Origin: Flavobacterium sp. SLB02
Lineage (GTDB): Bacteria; Bacteroidota; Bacteroidia; Flavobacteriales; Flavobacteriaceae
Assembly: GCF_009664855.1 (NCBI RefSeq)
Contig: NZ_CP045928.1
Location: 5,795,319-5,859,318 of the forward strand
DNA: 64,000 bases
Direction of reading: 5' to 3'
The notes below the pieces were generated by a model. It searched no databases and had not been told where the DNA came from. It saw nothing but the letters and a program-made list of their open reading frames with translations. The position numbers and the translations under genes are program-made. How positions within the stretch are numbered: the stretch's first letter is position 1; each line of letters opens with the position of its first letter. This document shows positions 23,226 through 32,979 of this stretch, piece after piece.

Positions 23226-24203
23226 ATGACAGGACTCGTATATAAATCTACAGGAAGTTGGTACACTGTAAAATCTGAAAATGGCGATTTTATAGAATGC
23301 CGTATGAAAGGGAAGTTTAGGATGAAAGGTATCAAGAGCACCAATCCTATTGCTGTAGGTGATATTGTCGATTATGAACTCGAAGAAACCTCTGATGCCT
23401 TGACCGGAACGATTTTTAATATTCACGAAAGAAAGAATTATATCGTTCGTAAATCGGTTAATTTATCACATCAAATGCATATTATCGCGTCGAATATTGA
23501 TCGTGTATTCTTATTGATTACGATAAATAATCCGCCCACAACTTTCAACTTTATAGATCGTTTTTTGGTAACTGCTGAAGCCTATAATATCGAAACAATT
23601 TTGGTTTTTAATAAAATAGATACTTTTGATGAGCTAACGCTAGAAGATCAATTGTATATGCAATACGTGTATCAGCAAATTGGGTATAAATGTCTTCGTG
23701 TTTCTTCTACCGAAATGAAAGGTGTTGAGGAATTAAAAGAAATGATGATTGGTAAGGTAAGCATGTTCTCAGGACATTCAGGTGTTGGAAAATCGACTTT
23801 GGTAAATGCGATGGAGCCATCTTTACATCTTAAAACCAAAACCATTTCAGAAGCCAGTAAACAAGGTCAGCACACGACTACTTTTGCCGAAATGTATGAT
23901 TTATCTTTTAATGCCAAAATTATCGATACTCCAGGAATTAAAGGTTTCGGAATCGTCGATATGGAGAAAGAAGAAATCAGTGGTTATTTCCCTGAATTTT
24001 TCAAATTAAAAGATCAGTGTAAATTCAATAACTGTCTGCATAAAGAAGAACCTCATTGCGCTATAAAAGCTGCTTTAGAGAGAGACGAGATCGCCTGGTC
24101 ACGTTACAATAGTTACTTAAAGATCTTAGAAGGCGACGACGAAAATTATCGTACAGATTCGTATGATGAAGATCGTAAAGCGAGTGATGAATTGAGGAAA
24201 TAA
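23226..24203 (+). CDS. rsgA: Ribosome small subunit-dependent GTPase A
   Basis: A 325-residue circularly permuted GTPase that helps mature the 30S subunit. An N-terminal OB fold (~1-75) precedes the G domain, whose motifs come in permuted order: NKID (129-132), GHSGVGKST (183-191) and DTPG (234-237). The C-terminal zinc site CKFNNCLHKEEPHC is visible. Length and all motifs are normal. It stands alone between AT-rich gaps. Confidence 0.96.
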   Translation: MTGLVYKSTGSWYTVKSENGDFIECRMKGKFRMKGIKSTNPIAVGDIVDYELEETSDALTGTIFNIHERKNYIVRKSVNLSHQMHIIASNIDRVFLLITINNPPTTFNFIDRFLVTAEAYNIETILVFNKIDTFDELTLEDQLYMQYVYQQIGYKCLRVSSTEMKGVEELKEMMIGKVSMFSGHSGVGKSTLVNAMEPSLHLKTKTISEASKQGQHTTTFAEMYDLSFNAKIIDTPGIKGFGIVDMEKEEISGYFPEFFKLKDQCKFNNCLHKEEPHCAIKAALERDEIAWSRYNSYLKILEGDDENYRTDSYDEDRKASDELRK

Positions 24204-24393
24204 AAAATAAATTCCAATTTCTTAAAATTGCTTCGCCTGTTCGCTAACGCTCGGGTCCAAATTCCAAATCAAAAATTATCGACAAAGTTTGAATGTAGAG
24301 ATACACAGCAGTGCATCTAACGCTAAGAATTTAAAATCTTTAATCCGTGTAATCTGTGGCTAAATAATTCACAATTTATAATTCACAATTCAT

Positions 24394-24846
24394 ATGAAAG
24401 TTGTTCTTCAAAGAGTTTCCCAGGCATCAGTTACAGTTGATGAAAAAAAAGTAGCTGATATTCAAAAAGGTTTATTGGTTTTGGTGGGAATTGAAGATCT
24501 GGATACTCAGGAAGATATTGATTGGCTGGTGGGGAAAATCATTAAAATGAGAATTTTTGGCGATGAAAACGATGTCATGAACTGCTCGGTTCAGGATATC
24601 AACGGCGATATTATTGTCGTGAGTCAGTTTACGCTTCACGCTTCTACAAAAAAAGGAAACAGACCGTCTTACATAAAAGCGGCAAAATCCGAATTTGCGA
24701 TTCCAATGTATGAGAATTTCGTAAAATCTTTAGAAATAGAATTCAATAAAAAAGTGCAAACCGGAATTTTCGGTGCTGATATGAAGGTTAGTCTCTTAAA
24801 TGACGGGCCTGTAACGATTTTAATTGACAGCAAAAACAAAGATTAA
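24394..24846 (+). CDS. dtd: D-aminoacyl-tRNA deacylase
   Basis: A 150-residue enzyme that removes D-amino acids (and Gly from tRNA-Ala) from tRNA. The start MKVVLQRVSQASVTVD, the SQFTLHASTKKGNRPSY motif and the NDGPVTILID motif are all present. Length is normal. The gap upstream (24204-24393) contains repeat-like words such as CGCCTGTTCGCTAACGCTCGGG that are common in Flavobacteriia, with no gene. Confidence 0.96.
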   Translation: MKVVLQRVSQASVTVDEKKVADIQKGLLVLVGIEDLDTQEDIDWLVGKIIKMRIFGDENDVMNCSVQDINGDIIVVSQFTLHASTKKGNRPSYIKAAKSEFAIPMYENFVKSLEIEFNKKVQTGIFGADMKVSLLNDGPVTILIDSKNKD

Positions 24847-24886
24847 AAAATCATTAGACGAGTGTTAAAAATTTCTAAAAATAATA

Positions 24887-24894
24887 TATATTTG
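24887..24894 (+). promoter_or_regulatory. -7 box TATATTTG before the DUF3857 genes
   Basis: A perfect TAnnTTTG match 17 bases before the first ATG of the three-gene DUF3857 run. The -33 side is not clear. Confidence 0.55.
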
Positions 24895-24910
24895 GCGAAA
24901 TTACTTACTA

Positions 24911-26818
24911 ATGAAATTTACTTTTTCGGGATTATTTTTTTTCTTATTTCCCCTTATTCTTTCAGCTCAAAAGAGCGAATATGCTGTAACAGCGATTTCT
25001 GATAGTCTTAAAGAGAATGCCAATGCTGTTGTTCGTTTGGATCAAATGGATATTGCTATTGTTTCGCAGAGAAGCATGAATATCAAAGTACAGCGAGTTG
25101 TGACGGTATTAAACGAAAAAGGTCTTAGCGATATTGGTGCTTATCAGCACTATGATAAATCAACAGGAGTAAAAAGTATCGAAGCAATTGTTTATGATAT
25201 ATCGGGCAAAGAAATCAAAAAAATAAAACGAAAAGATTTTAAGGATCAAAGTGCAGTCAGCGGTAGTACTCTTTTTTCGGATAACCGTGTACTTTATTTA
25301 GATTATACTCCAATTTCATATCCTTTTACTGTTGTTTATGCCAGCGAAATCGAAAGTTCAACTACTGCTTTTACACCCCGATGGTATTTTTTAAGTGATT
25401 ATAATCTGAGTGTCGAGAAATGTATTTTAAATGTTTCTTTTCCAAATGATCTTGGATTTAAAAAGAAGGAGTTTTCTTTTTCTGACTTTAATATAAAGAA
25501 AACTATTGATACCGATACAAAACTAAGTTATGTTGCTCTTAATATTTTAGCCAGAAAAGTAGAAGATTATAGTCCGTCTACTGATGATCTTTTTCCGAAA
25601 GTAATGATGGGCTTAGAAAAATTTCATTTAGAAGGTGTTGATGGTACTGCCACAACATGGGAAGCATTTGGTAAATGGTATGGTGATAAAATCTTAACAG
25701 GAACAACTACTTTGCCTGAAGAAACAAAAACTAAAATAAAAGCACTAGTTGGAGATGAAAAAGATCCTATAAAAAAAGCAAAGATCATTTACGATTATGT
25801 ACAAAAAAAATCAAGATATGTAAATATTGCTGTAGGTATTGGTGGTTGGAAACCAATGCTTGCCAGTGATGTAGATCGTTTAGGTTACGGAGATTGTAAG
25901 GCATTATCTAATTATACAAAGGCGCTTTTACAGGTTGTAGATGTTCCGTCGTACAATACTATTTTATATGGAGATCGCTACAAATCAAATATTCAGTCTG
26001 ATTTTGTTTCGATGCAGGGAAATCACATGATTTTGGCTGTTCCAAATGGAAATCATTATACATGGTTAGAATGTACAAGTCAGGATGATCCTTTTGGATA
26101 TCAGGGAACTTTTACAGATGATCGTGATGTTTTGATTATTAAACCGGAAGGCGGAGAAATCGTGAGAACCAAAGTGTATGAAGATATTGGAAATACCCAG
26201 ATAGATAAAGGAACTTATACGATAGACGAAAACGGCAATTTTTTCGGCTCGATTATAATAACTTCAGAAGGTTCTCAATACAGTTCGAAAACTAAAATCG
26301 AAACATTACAGCCAACAGAAAAGGAATCTCATTATAAAGACTATTGGAGTAATATCAATAATTTGAAATTAGGAAAAATAACTTTTAGCAATAACAAAGA
26401 AAATGTACAATTTACTGAAAATGTACAAGTAAGTGCAATAAACTATGCGTCAATTTCTGCTAATAAAATGATTTTTACGGTAGACGCTTTCAATCAAACT
26501 TCCGGGAATATAAAGAGAATCCGCAATAGAAAAAATCCATTTCAAATTCAGCGTGGATATTTAGATACAGATGAAATCGAAATTAATTTACCAGCAGGTT
26601 TTTCGATAGAATTTTTGCCTTCAAATTTTGAATTGAAAGGAAAATTTGGAGAATACAAAACCGAAATCATCAAAAAAGAAAACAATAAACTGATGTACAA
26701 ACGCTCTATGTTTTTAAATAAAGGGAAATATTCTAATAAAGAATACGATGAATACCGTCTTTTTATGGAGCAGGTTTCAAGAAACGATAACGCCAAAATT
26801 ATTTTAACTAAAAACTAA
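24911..26818 (+). CDS. DUF3857 / transglutaminase-like exported protein, paralogue 1
   Basis: A 635-residue protein with a signal peptide (LFPLILSAQ), an N-terminal DUF3857 region (IVSQRSMNIKVQRVVTVLNEKG), a transglutaminase-like core and a C-terminal strand domain. The core has the nucleophile region GYGDCKALSNY (Cys329), a matching NHMILAV and the WLECTSQDD Asp region, so the Cys-His-Asp arrangement may be intact. It starts a run of three paralogues, with 19 bases to the next. Members are often in polysaccharide or cell-envelope regions, but the substrate is unknown. Confidence 0.87.
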   Translation: MKFTFSGLFFFLFPLILSAQKSEYAVTAISDSLKENANAVVRLDQMDIAIVSQRSMNIKVQRVVTVLNEKGLSDIGAYQHYDKSTGVKSIEAIVYDISGKEIKKIKRKDFKDQSAVSGSTLFSDNRVLYLDYTPISYPFTVVYASEIESSTTAFTPRWYFLSDYNLSVEKCILNVSFPNDLGFKKKEFSFSDFNIKKTIDTDTKLSYVALNILARKVEDYSPSTDDLFPKVMMGLEKFHLEGVDGTATTWEAFGKWYGDKILTGTTTLPEETKTKIKALVGDEKDPIKKAKIIYDYVQKKSRYVNIAVGIGGWKPMLASDVDRLGYGDCKALSNYTKALLQVVDVPSYNTILYGDRYKSNIQSDFVSMQGNHMILAVPNGNHYTWLECTSQDDPFGYQGTFTDDRDVLIIKPEGGEIVRTKVYEDIGNTQIDKGTYTIDENGNFFGSIIITSEGSQYSSKTKIETLQPTEKESHYKDYWSNINNLKLGKITFSNNKENVQFTENVQVSAINYASISANKMIFTVDAFNQTSGNIKRIRNRKNPFQIQRGYLDTDEIEINLPAGFSIEFLPSNFELKGKFGEYKTEIIKKENNKLMYKRSMFLNKGKYSNKEYDEYRLFMEQVSRNDNAKIILTKN

Positions 26819-26837
26819 TTAAAACCAGAACCAACGA

Positions 26838-28847
26838 ATGAAAATTACCAAACTTTTTAGTCTTTCACTTCTATTGCTGTTTATTACGAATGTAAAAGGG
26901 CAGGAATTTAAATTAGGAAAAGTATCCATTGCAGAATTAGAACAAAAGGTACATCCCAAAGATTCATCGGCAGTCGCCGCAATTTTGTATAAAAAGGGAA
27001 GAACCAGAATAGAATATGATGTAAATAATGGTTTTGTGACCGTAGCAGAAGTAGAGACCAGAATTAAAATTTATAAAAAGGAGGGCTACGACTGGGCAAA
27101 TCAAAATGTTTGGTATTACAACCAGCCTGATTTTAAAGAGAAAGTAAATTTCTCTGATGCGGTTACTTATAATTTAGTTGATGGTAAAATTGAAAAGACA
27201 AAACTAAAGAGCGAAGGAGTTTTTGATGAAGTTGTAGATAAATTTAGAGGTCAGAAAAAAATAACAATGCCTAATGTCAAAGAAGGTTCTGTTATTGAAT
27301 TTAGCTATACGATAAAAAGCCCAAATGGTCAGATGATTAGAGAGTGGAATTTTCAAACCAGTATTCCGGTGAATTATTCTGAGTTTTCAACTTATATTCC
27401 AGAATATTATGTCTTTAATGCAAGACAAAAGGGATATGCTTTTCCTAAGAAAACTGAAGTTACAAATCAAAGATCTATTGTTTTTACAAATAAAGATAGA
27501 GATAGTGAGTATATACATACCAAAACAACATTTTCTACAAGTAAAGTAGATTATAAAGAAACGCAGACTACATATCTTGCTGTAGATTTCCCGGCGATGA
27601 AAGAGGAAGCTTATGTGAATAATATTGATAATTATACCTCAAGTATTCAGCATGAATTATCACTAACAAAATTTCCACAGGCAGAGGTGAAAATGTATTC
27701 TGTAGATTGGGAGTCAGTGGTGCATACAATTTATAAGGATATTGGTTCTGAGTTGAATAAGACCGGATATTTTGAGGAGGATTTGAAAAAGAAATTAGAA
27801 GGGAAAAATACAAGCGAAGAAAGAATATTGGTGGTTTTAGATCATGTAAAAGCAAATGTAAAATGGAATGAATATTTAGGATATAGCTGTGATAATGGTG
27901 TTAAAAAAGCATACAAAGAAAAAACAGGAAACATTGCTGATATCAATCTAATGCTAACCGCTATGTTGCGTTACGCAGGCTTAACCGCAAATCCGGTTTT
28001 GGTAAGTACACGTTCTAACGGAATCTCAATTTTCCCAAACAGAACTGCTTTTAATTATGTTATTGCCGCGGTTGAAACTCCAAACGGAAGTATTTTATTA
28101 GATGCCTCTGATAAATTTTCAACGCCTAACATTTTACCACTTAGAGCTTTAAATTGGTATGGTCGATTGATTAGAAAAGACGGAACCTCTGAAGAGGTGG
28201 ATTTGATGCCTAAAAAATCATCAAACGACGTTGTTTTTATGAGTTATAGTATTGATCCAGAGGGAAAGGTAACAGGAAAAACAAGAAGGCAATGTACCGA
28301 TTATAATGCTATGATCACAAGAAAAAACATTAATGGATTTAAAGAAGAAGAGTATTTAGAAAAACTGGAGAATAGTAATAACAAAATAGAAATTAGCGAC
28401 TATTCAAGAACAAACGAAAAAGAATTATTGTTGCCTACAATGGAAACATATTCATTTACTGGAAATAATTTGTGCGATGTTATTGGTGGGAAAATTTATG
28501 TAAATCCTATGTTGTTTTTTACAAACGAAAAAAATCCTTTCAAGCAAGATGTGAGAGAATACCCGGTCGATTTTGGATTTCCTTTTACAGACAAATACAA
28601 CATAACTCTTCAAATTCCTGAAGGTTTTACAACAGAAGTTTTACCTGCGCCAGCGATTATTAATATGGAGGATAATTTAGGGAGTTTTAGGTTTAATATT
28701 GCTCCAGCAGGAAACTCATTGCAAATAATTATTCAGCATCAAATTAACGAGGCAATTGTATCTACTGAAAAGTACGAAATGCTAAAGGAATATTATAAAA
28801 CTATGATTGCAAAACAAACAGAAAAAATTGTTTTAAAAAGAATCTAA
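26838..28847 (+). CDS. DUF3857 / transglutaminase-like protein, paralogue 2, catalytic Cys lost
   Basis: A 669-residue exported protein (signal ending TNVKGQ) closely related to the next gene. The N-terminal DUF3857-like part and C-terminal domain are intact. At the nucleophile position it reads TGNIADIN, with Ile366 where paralogue 3 has Cys337, and the His position reads FNYVIAAV. It is therefore unlikely to be a transglutaminase or protease and may be a binding or scaffold protein. It ends one base before the ATG of paralogue 3. Confidence 0.85.
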   Translation: MKITKLFSLSLLLLFITNVKGQEFKLGKVSIAELEQKVHPKDSSAVAAILYKKGRTRIEYDVNNGFVTVAEVETRIKIYKKEGYDWANQNVWYYNQPDFKEKVNFSDAVTYNLVDGKIEKTKLKSEGVFDEVVDKFRGQKKITMPNVKEGSVIEFSYTIKSPNGQMIREWNFQTSIPVNYSEFSTYIPEYYVFNARQKGYAFPKKTEVTNQRSIVFTNKDRDSEYIHTKTTFSTSKVDYKETQTTYLAVDFPAMKEEAYVNNIDNYTSSIQHELSLTKFPQAEVKMYSVDWESVVHTIYKDIGSELNKTGYFEEDLKKKLEGKNTSEERILVVLDHVKANVKWNEYLGYSCDNGVKKAYKEKTGNIADINLMLTAMLRYAGLTANPVLVSTRSNGISIFPNRTAFNYVIAAVETPNGSILLDASDKFSTPNILPLRALNWYGRLIRKDGTSEEVDLMPKKSSNDVVFMSYSIDPEGKVTGKTRRQCTDYNAMITRKNINGFKEEEYLEKLENSNNKIEISDYSRTNEKELLLPTMETYSFTGNNLCDVIGGKIYVNPMLFFTNEKNPFKQDVREYPVDFGFPFTDKYNITLQIPEGFTTEVLPAPAIINMEDNLGSFRFNIAPAGNSLQIIIQHQINEAIVSTEKYEMLKEYYKTMIAKQTEKIVLKRI

Positions 28848-28848
28848 T

Positions 28849-30771
28849 ATGAAGTTTCAAAGCTTAGTAATAGTTGCTTTTTTGTTTTTTGGATTATCTA
28901 AAATAAAAGCTCAAACTTATGAATTAGGGAAAGTAACTATTGCAGAGCTCGAAGAAAAAATACATCCAAAGGATTCAGGCGCGGTAGCCTCTGTTTTATT
29001 TAGGAAAGGAGTCGTTTCAATTGGAGATCACGGCAATCAGGAAAACATTGTCAAAAAGAGAATCAAAATTTATAAAAAAGAGGGTTATAATTGGGCTACA
29101 ATTCAGGTTGGTGCTCCGGCAGGAAAAGCAAATCAAATAAGTATAACCGATGTATATACCTATAATTTAATAGACGGAAAAATTGTAAAATCTAAATTAA
29201 AGCCGGAAGGAGAATTTCTGGATAAGATCAATAGTAATTATTGGATTAAAAAAATCACATTTCCAGATGTAAAAGAAGGATCGGTGATAGAATATCAGAT
29301 TAAAAACTACGGAGGATCATTGTATATTCAGGATTGGAACTTTCAAGAAGATATTCCGGTTAATTATACTGAGTTTAAAACGACAATTCCAAATTCATTT
29401 CAATTTAAGAGAATGATAAAAGGTCTTTTTACTCCAAAAGTAACTACTGATATTGCTAAAACCTATGGTTATCCAGCAATGGAAACGACTTATATTCTTA
29501 AAGATTTGCCGCCATTAAAAGAAGAGGTTTTTGTAAACAATATTAACAATTATCGTTCTGGTGTTTTGCATGAGTTAGAAACCATAAGCATACCAGGGCA
29601 ACTTTATAAAACGATTTCTTCTAATTGGGAAGCCGTTGCCAAAACAATTTATGACTTCGAAAATTTTGGTCCGGAATTAAGAAAAGAAAGTTATTTTGAA
29701 GACGATTTGAAATTGATCTTAAAAGATAAAATAAATCCGGATGATAAAATAAAGGTAATTCTGGATTACGTAAAATCAAATGTAAAATGGAATAACACTT
29801 GTGGATACGGATGGGAAAAAGGTGTTCGAAAAGCCTACAAAGAAAAAAGCGGTAATTGTGCAGACGTTAACTTTATTCTGACAGCCATGTTGCGCGCTGC
29901 AGGTCTGGAAGCTAATCCTGTTTTGATAAGTACACGATCTAACGGAATTGCTTTTTTTCCGAATACAAATGCTTTTAATTATGTAATTGCAAGTGTAGAA
30001 ACACCAGGCGGAAGAGTTTTGCTGGATGCAACAGATCCTTTTTCTACAGTAAATATTTTACCCCTGAGGGATTTAAATTGGATTGGACGGTTAATTCGCA
30101 AAAACGGAACCTCAGAAGAAATTGATTTAATGCCACAAAAAGTATCAGATCATATTGTTTCAATGAGTTATGAAATTATCGAAAAGGGCGAAATTAAAGG
30201 AAAAGTCAGAAGACAATATTCAAATTATAATGCTTTCAATTTTAGAAACACTGTCTTTAATGAAACAGAAGAAGCCTATTTAGATAAATTCGAAAACGAC
30301 CATAACAAGATCGAATTAAGCGAGTATAGCAGAACCAACCAAAATGATCTTCTATTACCTGTTTCAGAAACATTTTCATTTGCAGGTTCGAATTTCTCAG
30401 AAATTATCGGAGAAAAAATTTATCTCAATCCGATGCTGTTTTTTTTAAATGAAAAAAATCCGTTCAAGCAGGAGAAAAGAGAATATCCGGTAGATTTTGG
30501 ATTTCCATTTCTGGAAAAATATACCATAAGCATAAAAATTCCTGACAATTATACAGTCGAAAATTTACCTCAATCTACTGTTGTAAGTACAGAAGATGGC
30601 TCTGGAATATTTAAATTTAATAGCTCTTTCAGCGAAAATCAAATACAAATGACAGTTGTTCATCAAATGAATGAAGTTATAATTCCAATAGAAAAATACG
30701 AAGGATTAAAAGAATTTTACAAAATTATACTTGCGAAAGAATCTGAAAAAATAGTTCTAAAGAAGATTTAA
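28849..30771 (+). CDS. DUF3857 / transglutaminase-like protein, paralogue 3
   Basis: A 640-residue exported protein (signal ending KIKAQ) strongly similar to paralogue 2 throughout, including the N-terminal YELGKVTIAELEEKIHPKDS. The Cys is present (SGNCADVN, Cys337), but the His position has Tyr (FNYVIASV), so catalysis is uncertain. The near-identical layout of paralogues 2 and 3 points to a tandem duplication. The last of the three-gene run. Confidence 0.87.
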   Translation: MKFQSLVIVAFLFFGLSKIKAQTYELGKVTIAELEEKIHPKDSGAVASVLFRKGVVSIGDHGNQENIVKKRIKIYKKEGYNWATIQVGAPAGKANQISITDVYTYNLIDGKIVKSKLKPEGEFLDKINSNYWIKKITFPDVKEGSVIEYQIKNYGGSLYIQDWNFQEDIPVNYTEFKTTIPNSFQFKRMIKGLFTPKVTTDIAKTYGYPAMETTYILKDLPPLKEEVFVNNINNYRSGVLHELETISIPGQLYKTISSNWEAVAKTIYDFENFGPELRKESYFEDDLKLILKDKINPDDKIKVILDYVKSNVKWNNTCGYGWEKGVRKAYKEKSGNCADVNFILTAMLRAAGLEANPVLISTRSNGIAFFPNTNAFNYVIASVETPGGRVLLDATDPFSTVNILPLRDLNWIGRLIRKNGTSEEIDLMPQKVSDHIVSMSYEIIEKGEIKGKVRRQYSNYNAFNFRNTVFNETEEAYLDKFENDHNKIELSEYSRTNQNDLLLPVSETFSFAGSNFSEIIGEKIYLNPMLFFLNEKNPFKQEKREYPVDFGFPFLEKYTISIKIPDNYTVENLPQSTVVSTEDGSGIFKFNSSFSENQIQMTVVHQMNEVIIPIEKYEGLKEFYKIILAKESEKIVLKKI

Positions 30772-30830
30772 AATATTTTCAACGAAGAAAACAAAATTTA
30801 AATAAGTAGTTCAAAAGAAATTAACAATAG

Positions 30831-30882
30831 TATTTTTGCAGCAGATCAATACAATGGATTAAGAGATCTTTCCGGAAGATGA
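30831..30882 (+). promoter_or_regulatory. Promoter -7 box and short hairpin before the MazG-like gene
   Basis: TATTTTTG (30831-30838) matches TAnnTTTG. A near-palindrome GATCTTTCCGGAAGATGATC follows at about 30862-30881, inside the presumed 5' leader of about 80 bases. Regulation by this hairpin is possible but not shown. Confidence 0.45.
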
Positions 30883-30925
30883 TCAGGAGTCAAAATGAAA
30901 AAAATGTTTTAAAAAGAGTATAGCT

Positions 30926-31252
30926 ATGAACTTGAAAAATGCACAACTTGATGTAGATACCTGGATTAAAGAACACGGTGTTCGCTACTTTAATGAATTG
31001 ACAAATATGGCGCAACTTACGGAAGAAGTAGGGGAAGTAGCCAGAATTATTGCCCGTCGTTACGGGGAACAATCAGAAAAAGAAAGTGATAAAAACAAAG
31101 ATCTGGGCGAAGAGCTGGCTGATGTTGTTTTTGTAGTTTTGTGTCTTGCCAACCAAACCGGAATAGATTTACAAGCCGCTTTTGATAAAAAAATGGATTT
31201 AAAATCAGTTCGAGACAAGGATCGTCACAAAAACAACGATAAATTGAAATAA
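30926..31252 (+). CDS. MazG-like nucleotide pyrophosphohydrolase
   Basis: A 108-residue all-alpha NTP pyrophosphohydrolase. The metal-binding residues appear as EEVGEVAR and GEELADVVF (ExxE...ExxD arrangement). Such enzymes hydrolyse non-canonical or excess nucleoside triphosphates to monophosphate and pyrophosphate. It is about the right size for a single-domain MazG-like protein. Physiological substrate unknown. Confidence 0.87.
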   Translation: MNLKNAQLDVDTWIKEHGVRYFNELTNMAQLTEEVGEVARIIARRYGEQSEKESDKNKDLGEELADVVFVVLCLANQTGIDLQAAFDKKMDLKSVRDKDRHKNNDKLK

Positions 31253-31384
31253 TTGTGAAATATCACTCATAAGTTTTGAATTATGAGTTTTGAATTTTGA
31301 ATTATGAGTGGGGAGTGGTAAATTGCGTGGCGAATTACGTTTCTAACCATTCATAATTCATAATTTCAATTTACCATTAAAAAA

Positions 31385-32608
31385 ATGAATTTACTACTTC
31401 AAACAACTCAACATAATTTACAAGGACAAATTGCAGTAACAGGATCAAAAAGCGAAACCAATCGCTTATTGTTGTTAAAAGCATTGTTCCCAAATGTAAC
31501 ACTGGCGAATACATCAAACTCCGATGATAGCGAGGTAATGCAAAAAGCCCTGATTGGTAATGACGAAATTGTAGACATTCATCATGCAGGAACAGCAATG
31601 CGTTTTTTAACTGCGTATTTTGCGGTAAACGAAGGCCGTGAAGTGGTAATGACTGGTTCAAGCAGAATGCAGGAACGTCCGATTAAAATTTTAGTTGAAG
31701 CTTTGGGACAATTGGGAGTGGAAATCTCTTATGAAAAAGAAGAAGGTTATCCACCAATCAGAATCAAAGGAAAAAAAGTAACTGCTTCAAAAGTTATTTT
31801 GGCAGCAAATGTAAGCAGCCAGTATATTTCGGCACTTTTACTTATAGCTTCAAAATTAGAAAATGGTTTAGAGTTGACTTTAGAAGGAGAGATTACTTCG
31901 ATTCCATATATCAAAATGACTTTGGCTTTGCTAAACGATTTAGATATTCAGACTAGTTTTGAAAGAAATGTGATTAAGGTTTATCCAAAAGCTGAAGTAG
32001 CTTCGAAAGAAATGGTTGTAGAATCAGATTGGAGTTCAGCATCGTACTTTTTTAGTTTAGTGGCTTTGGCCGATACAGCTTCCATCACATTGAGTAGTTA
32101 TAAAGAAAATAGTTTACAAGGAGATTCTGAATTGGTTTCGCTTTATGAAAAGTTAGGAGTTCAGACTACGTTTCAGGACAATAAAATGACGTTGGTAAAA
32201 CAAGAGAATTTTAAATACGAAACCGTAAACTTCGAGTTAAACAATACGCCAGACATTGCACAAACCATTGTTGTAACCTGTTTAGGTCTGGGAATTGGTT
32301 GCCATTTAACTGGTCTTCATACGTTGAAAATTAAAGAAACAGACAGACTTGAAGCACTTAGAATTGAATTGACAAAATTAGGTGCCAATATCTCGGTAAC
32401 GAACGATAGTCTGACTTTGGTAGCTTCAGAAAATATCAATCATAATATAAAAATAGGAACTTACAATGATCACCGTATGGCAATGGCATTTGCACCTTTA
32501 GCCTTAAAAGTGCCGATTATTATTGAAGATGCTGAAGTCGTTTCTAAATCGTATCCTGATTTCTGGAATGACCTGAAAGAATTAAACTTCGAAATTTCAG
32601 AATTGTAA
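31385..32608 (+). CDS. aroA: 3-phosphoshikimate 1-carboxyvinyltransferase (EPSP synthase)
   Basis: A 407-residue enzyme joining shikimate-3-phosphate and PEP, the sixth step of the shikimate pathway. Motifs seen are GSKSETNRLLLLKAL near the N-terminus, HAGTAMRFLTAYFA, SRMQERPI, and KETDRLEALRIELTKLG with NDHRMAMAFAPLAL in the C-terminal half. It is slightly shorter than E. coli AroA (427) but all motifs are present. It is separate from the aromatic operon. Confidence 0.95.
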   Translation: MNLLLQTTQHNLQGQIAVTGSKSETNRLLLLKALFPNVTLANTSNSDDSEVMQKALIGNDEIVDIHHAGTAMRFLTAYFAVNEGREVVMTGSSRMQERPIKILVEALGQLGVEISYEKEEGYPPIRIKGKKVTASKVILAANVSSQYISALLLIASKLENGLELTLEGEITSIPYIKMTLALLNDLDIQTSFERNVIKVYPKAEVASKEMVVESDWSSASYFFSLVALADTASITLSSYKENSLQGDSELVSLYEKLGVQTTFQDNKMTLVKQENFKYETVNFELNNTPDIAQTIVVTCLGLGIGCHLTGLHTLKIKETDRLEALRIELTKLGANISVTNDSLTLVASENINHNIKIGTYNDHRMAMAFAPLALKVPIIIEDAEVVSKSYPDFWNDLKELNFEISEL

Positions 32609-32620
32609 TAGAAAAAGATA

Positions 32621-32680
32621 GCCACAAATTCACGAATTATTTTTAAGTTTCATTTTCAAATTAATTCGTGAATTCGTGGC
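32621..32680. repeat. Inverted repeat, GCCACGAATTCACGAATTA family, copy 2
   Basis: Arms at 32621-32639 and 32662-32680, 19 bp with one mismatch and a 22-base loop, just after aroA. Same family as 13994-14083 and 38293-38479. Confidence 0.85.
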
Positions 32681-32695
32681 GAAAAAAATACATAG

Positions 32696-32722
32696 CCTCC
32701 AGTTTTAACCGGAGGTTTTTTT
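32696..32722 (+). terminator. Terminator after aroA
   Basis: CCTCC (32696-32700) pairs with GGAGG (32711-32715), extended by GTT/AAC, followed by seven T. It resembles half of the palindrome at 19379. The gap continues to queA with a third CTTATATCACTTATATGG copy at 32793-32810 and no gene. Confidence 0.75.
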
Positions 32723-32979
32723 ATGCGCAAACTTCTTGGCTTTAACCAAATAAAAACACCAGCAATTTTTAAAGATTCCTGATTTAAATGAACTTATATC
32801 ACTTATATGGTGAAATCTCATTTTTTTATGTCACCAAAACACCACTAAATCAACGACTTTTGAAAATAAACATCAAAACACTTGACAACGCCTATCTCAC
32901 AATCGTATATTTGCACAAGATTAAAAATCAGGTCTTCAAATAATCCTGATTGAAAATCTATAACTCATAACTTTCTCAA

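Noticed and set aside
32926..32953. AATCAGG...CCTGATT hairpin before queA as a preQ1 riboswitch or attenuator
   Set aside because: Only a 7-bp stem with no T-run, no preQ1 aptamer features and no leader peptide; chance pairing cannot be excluded.
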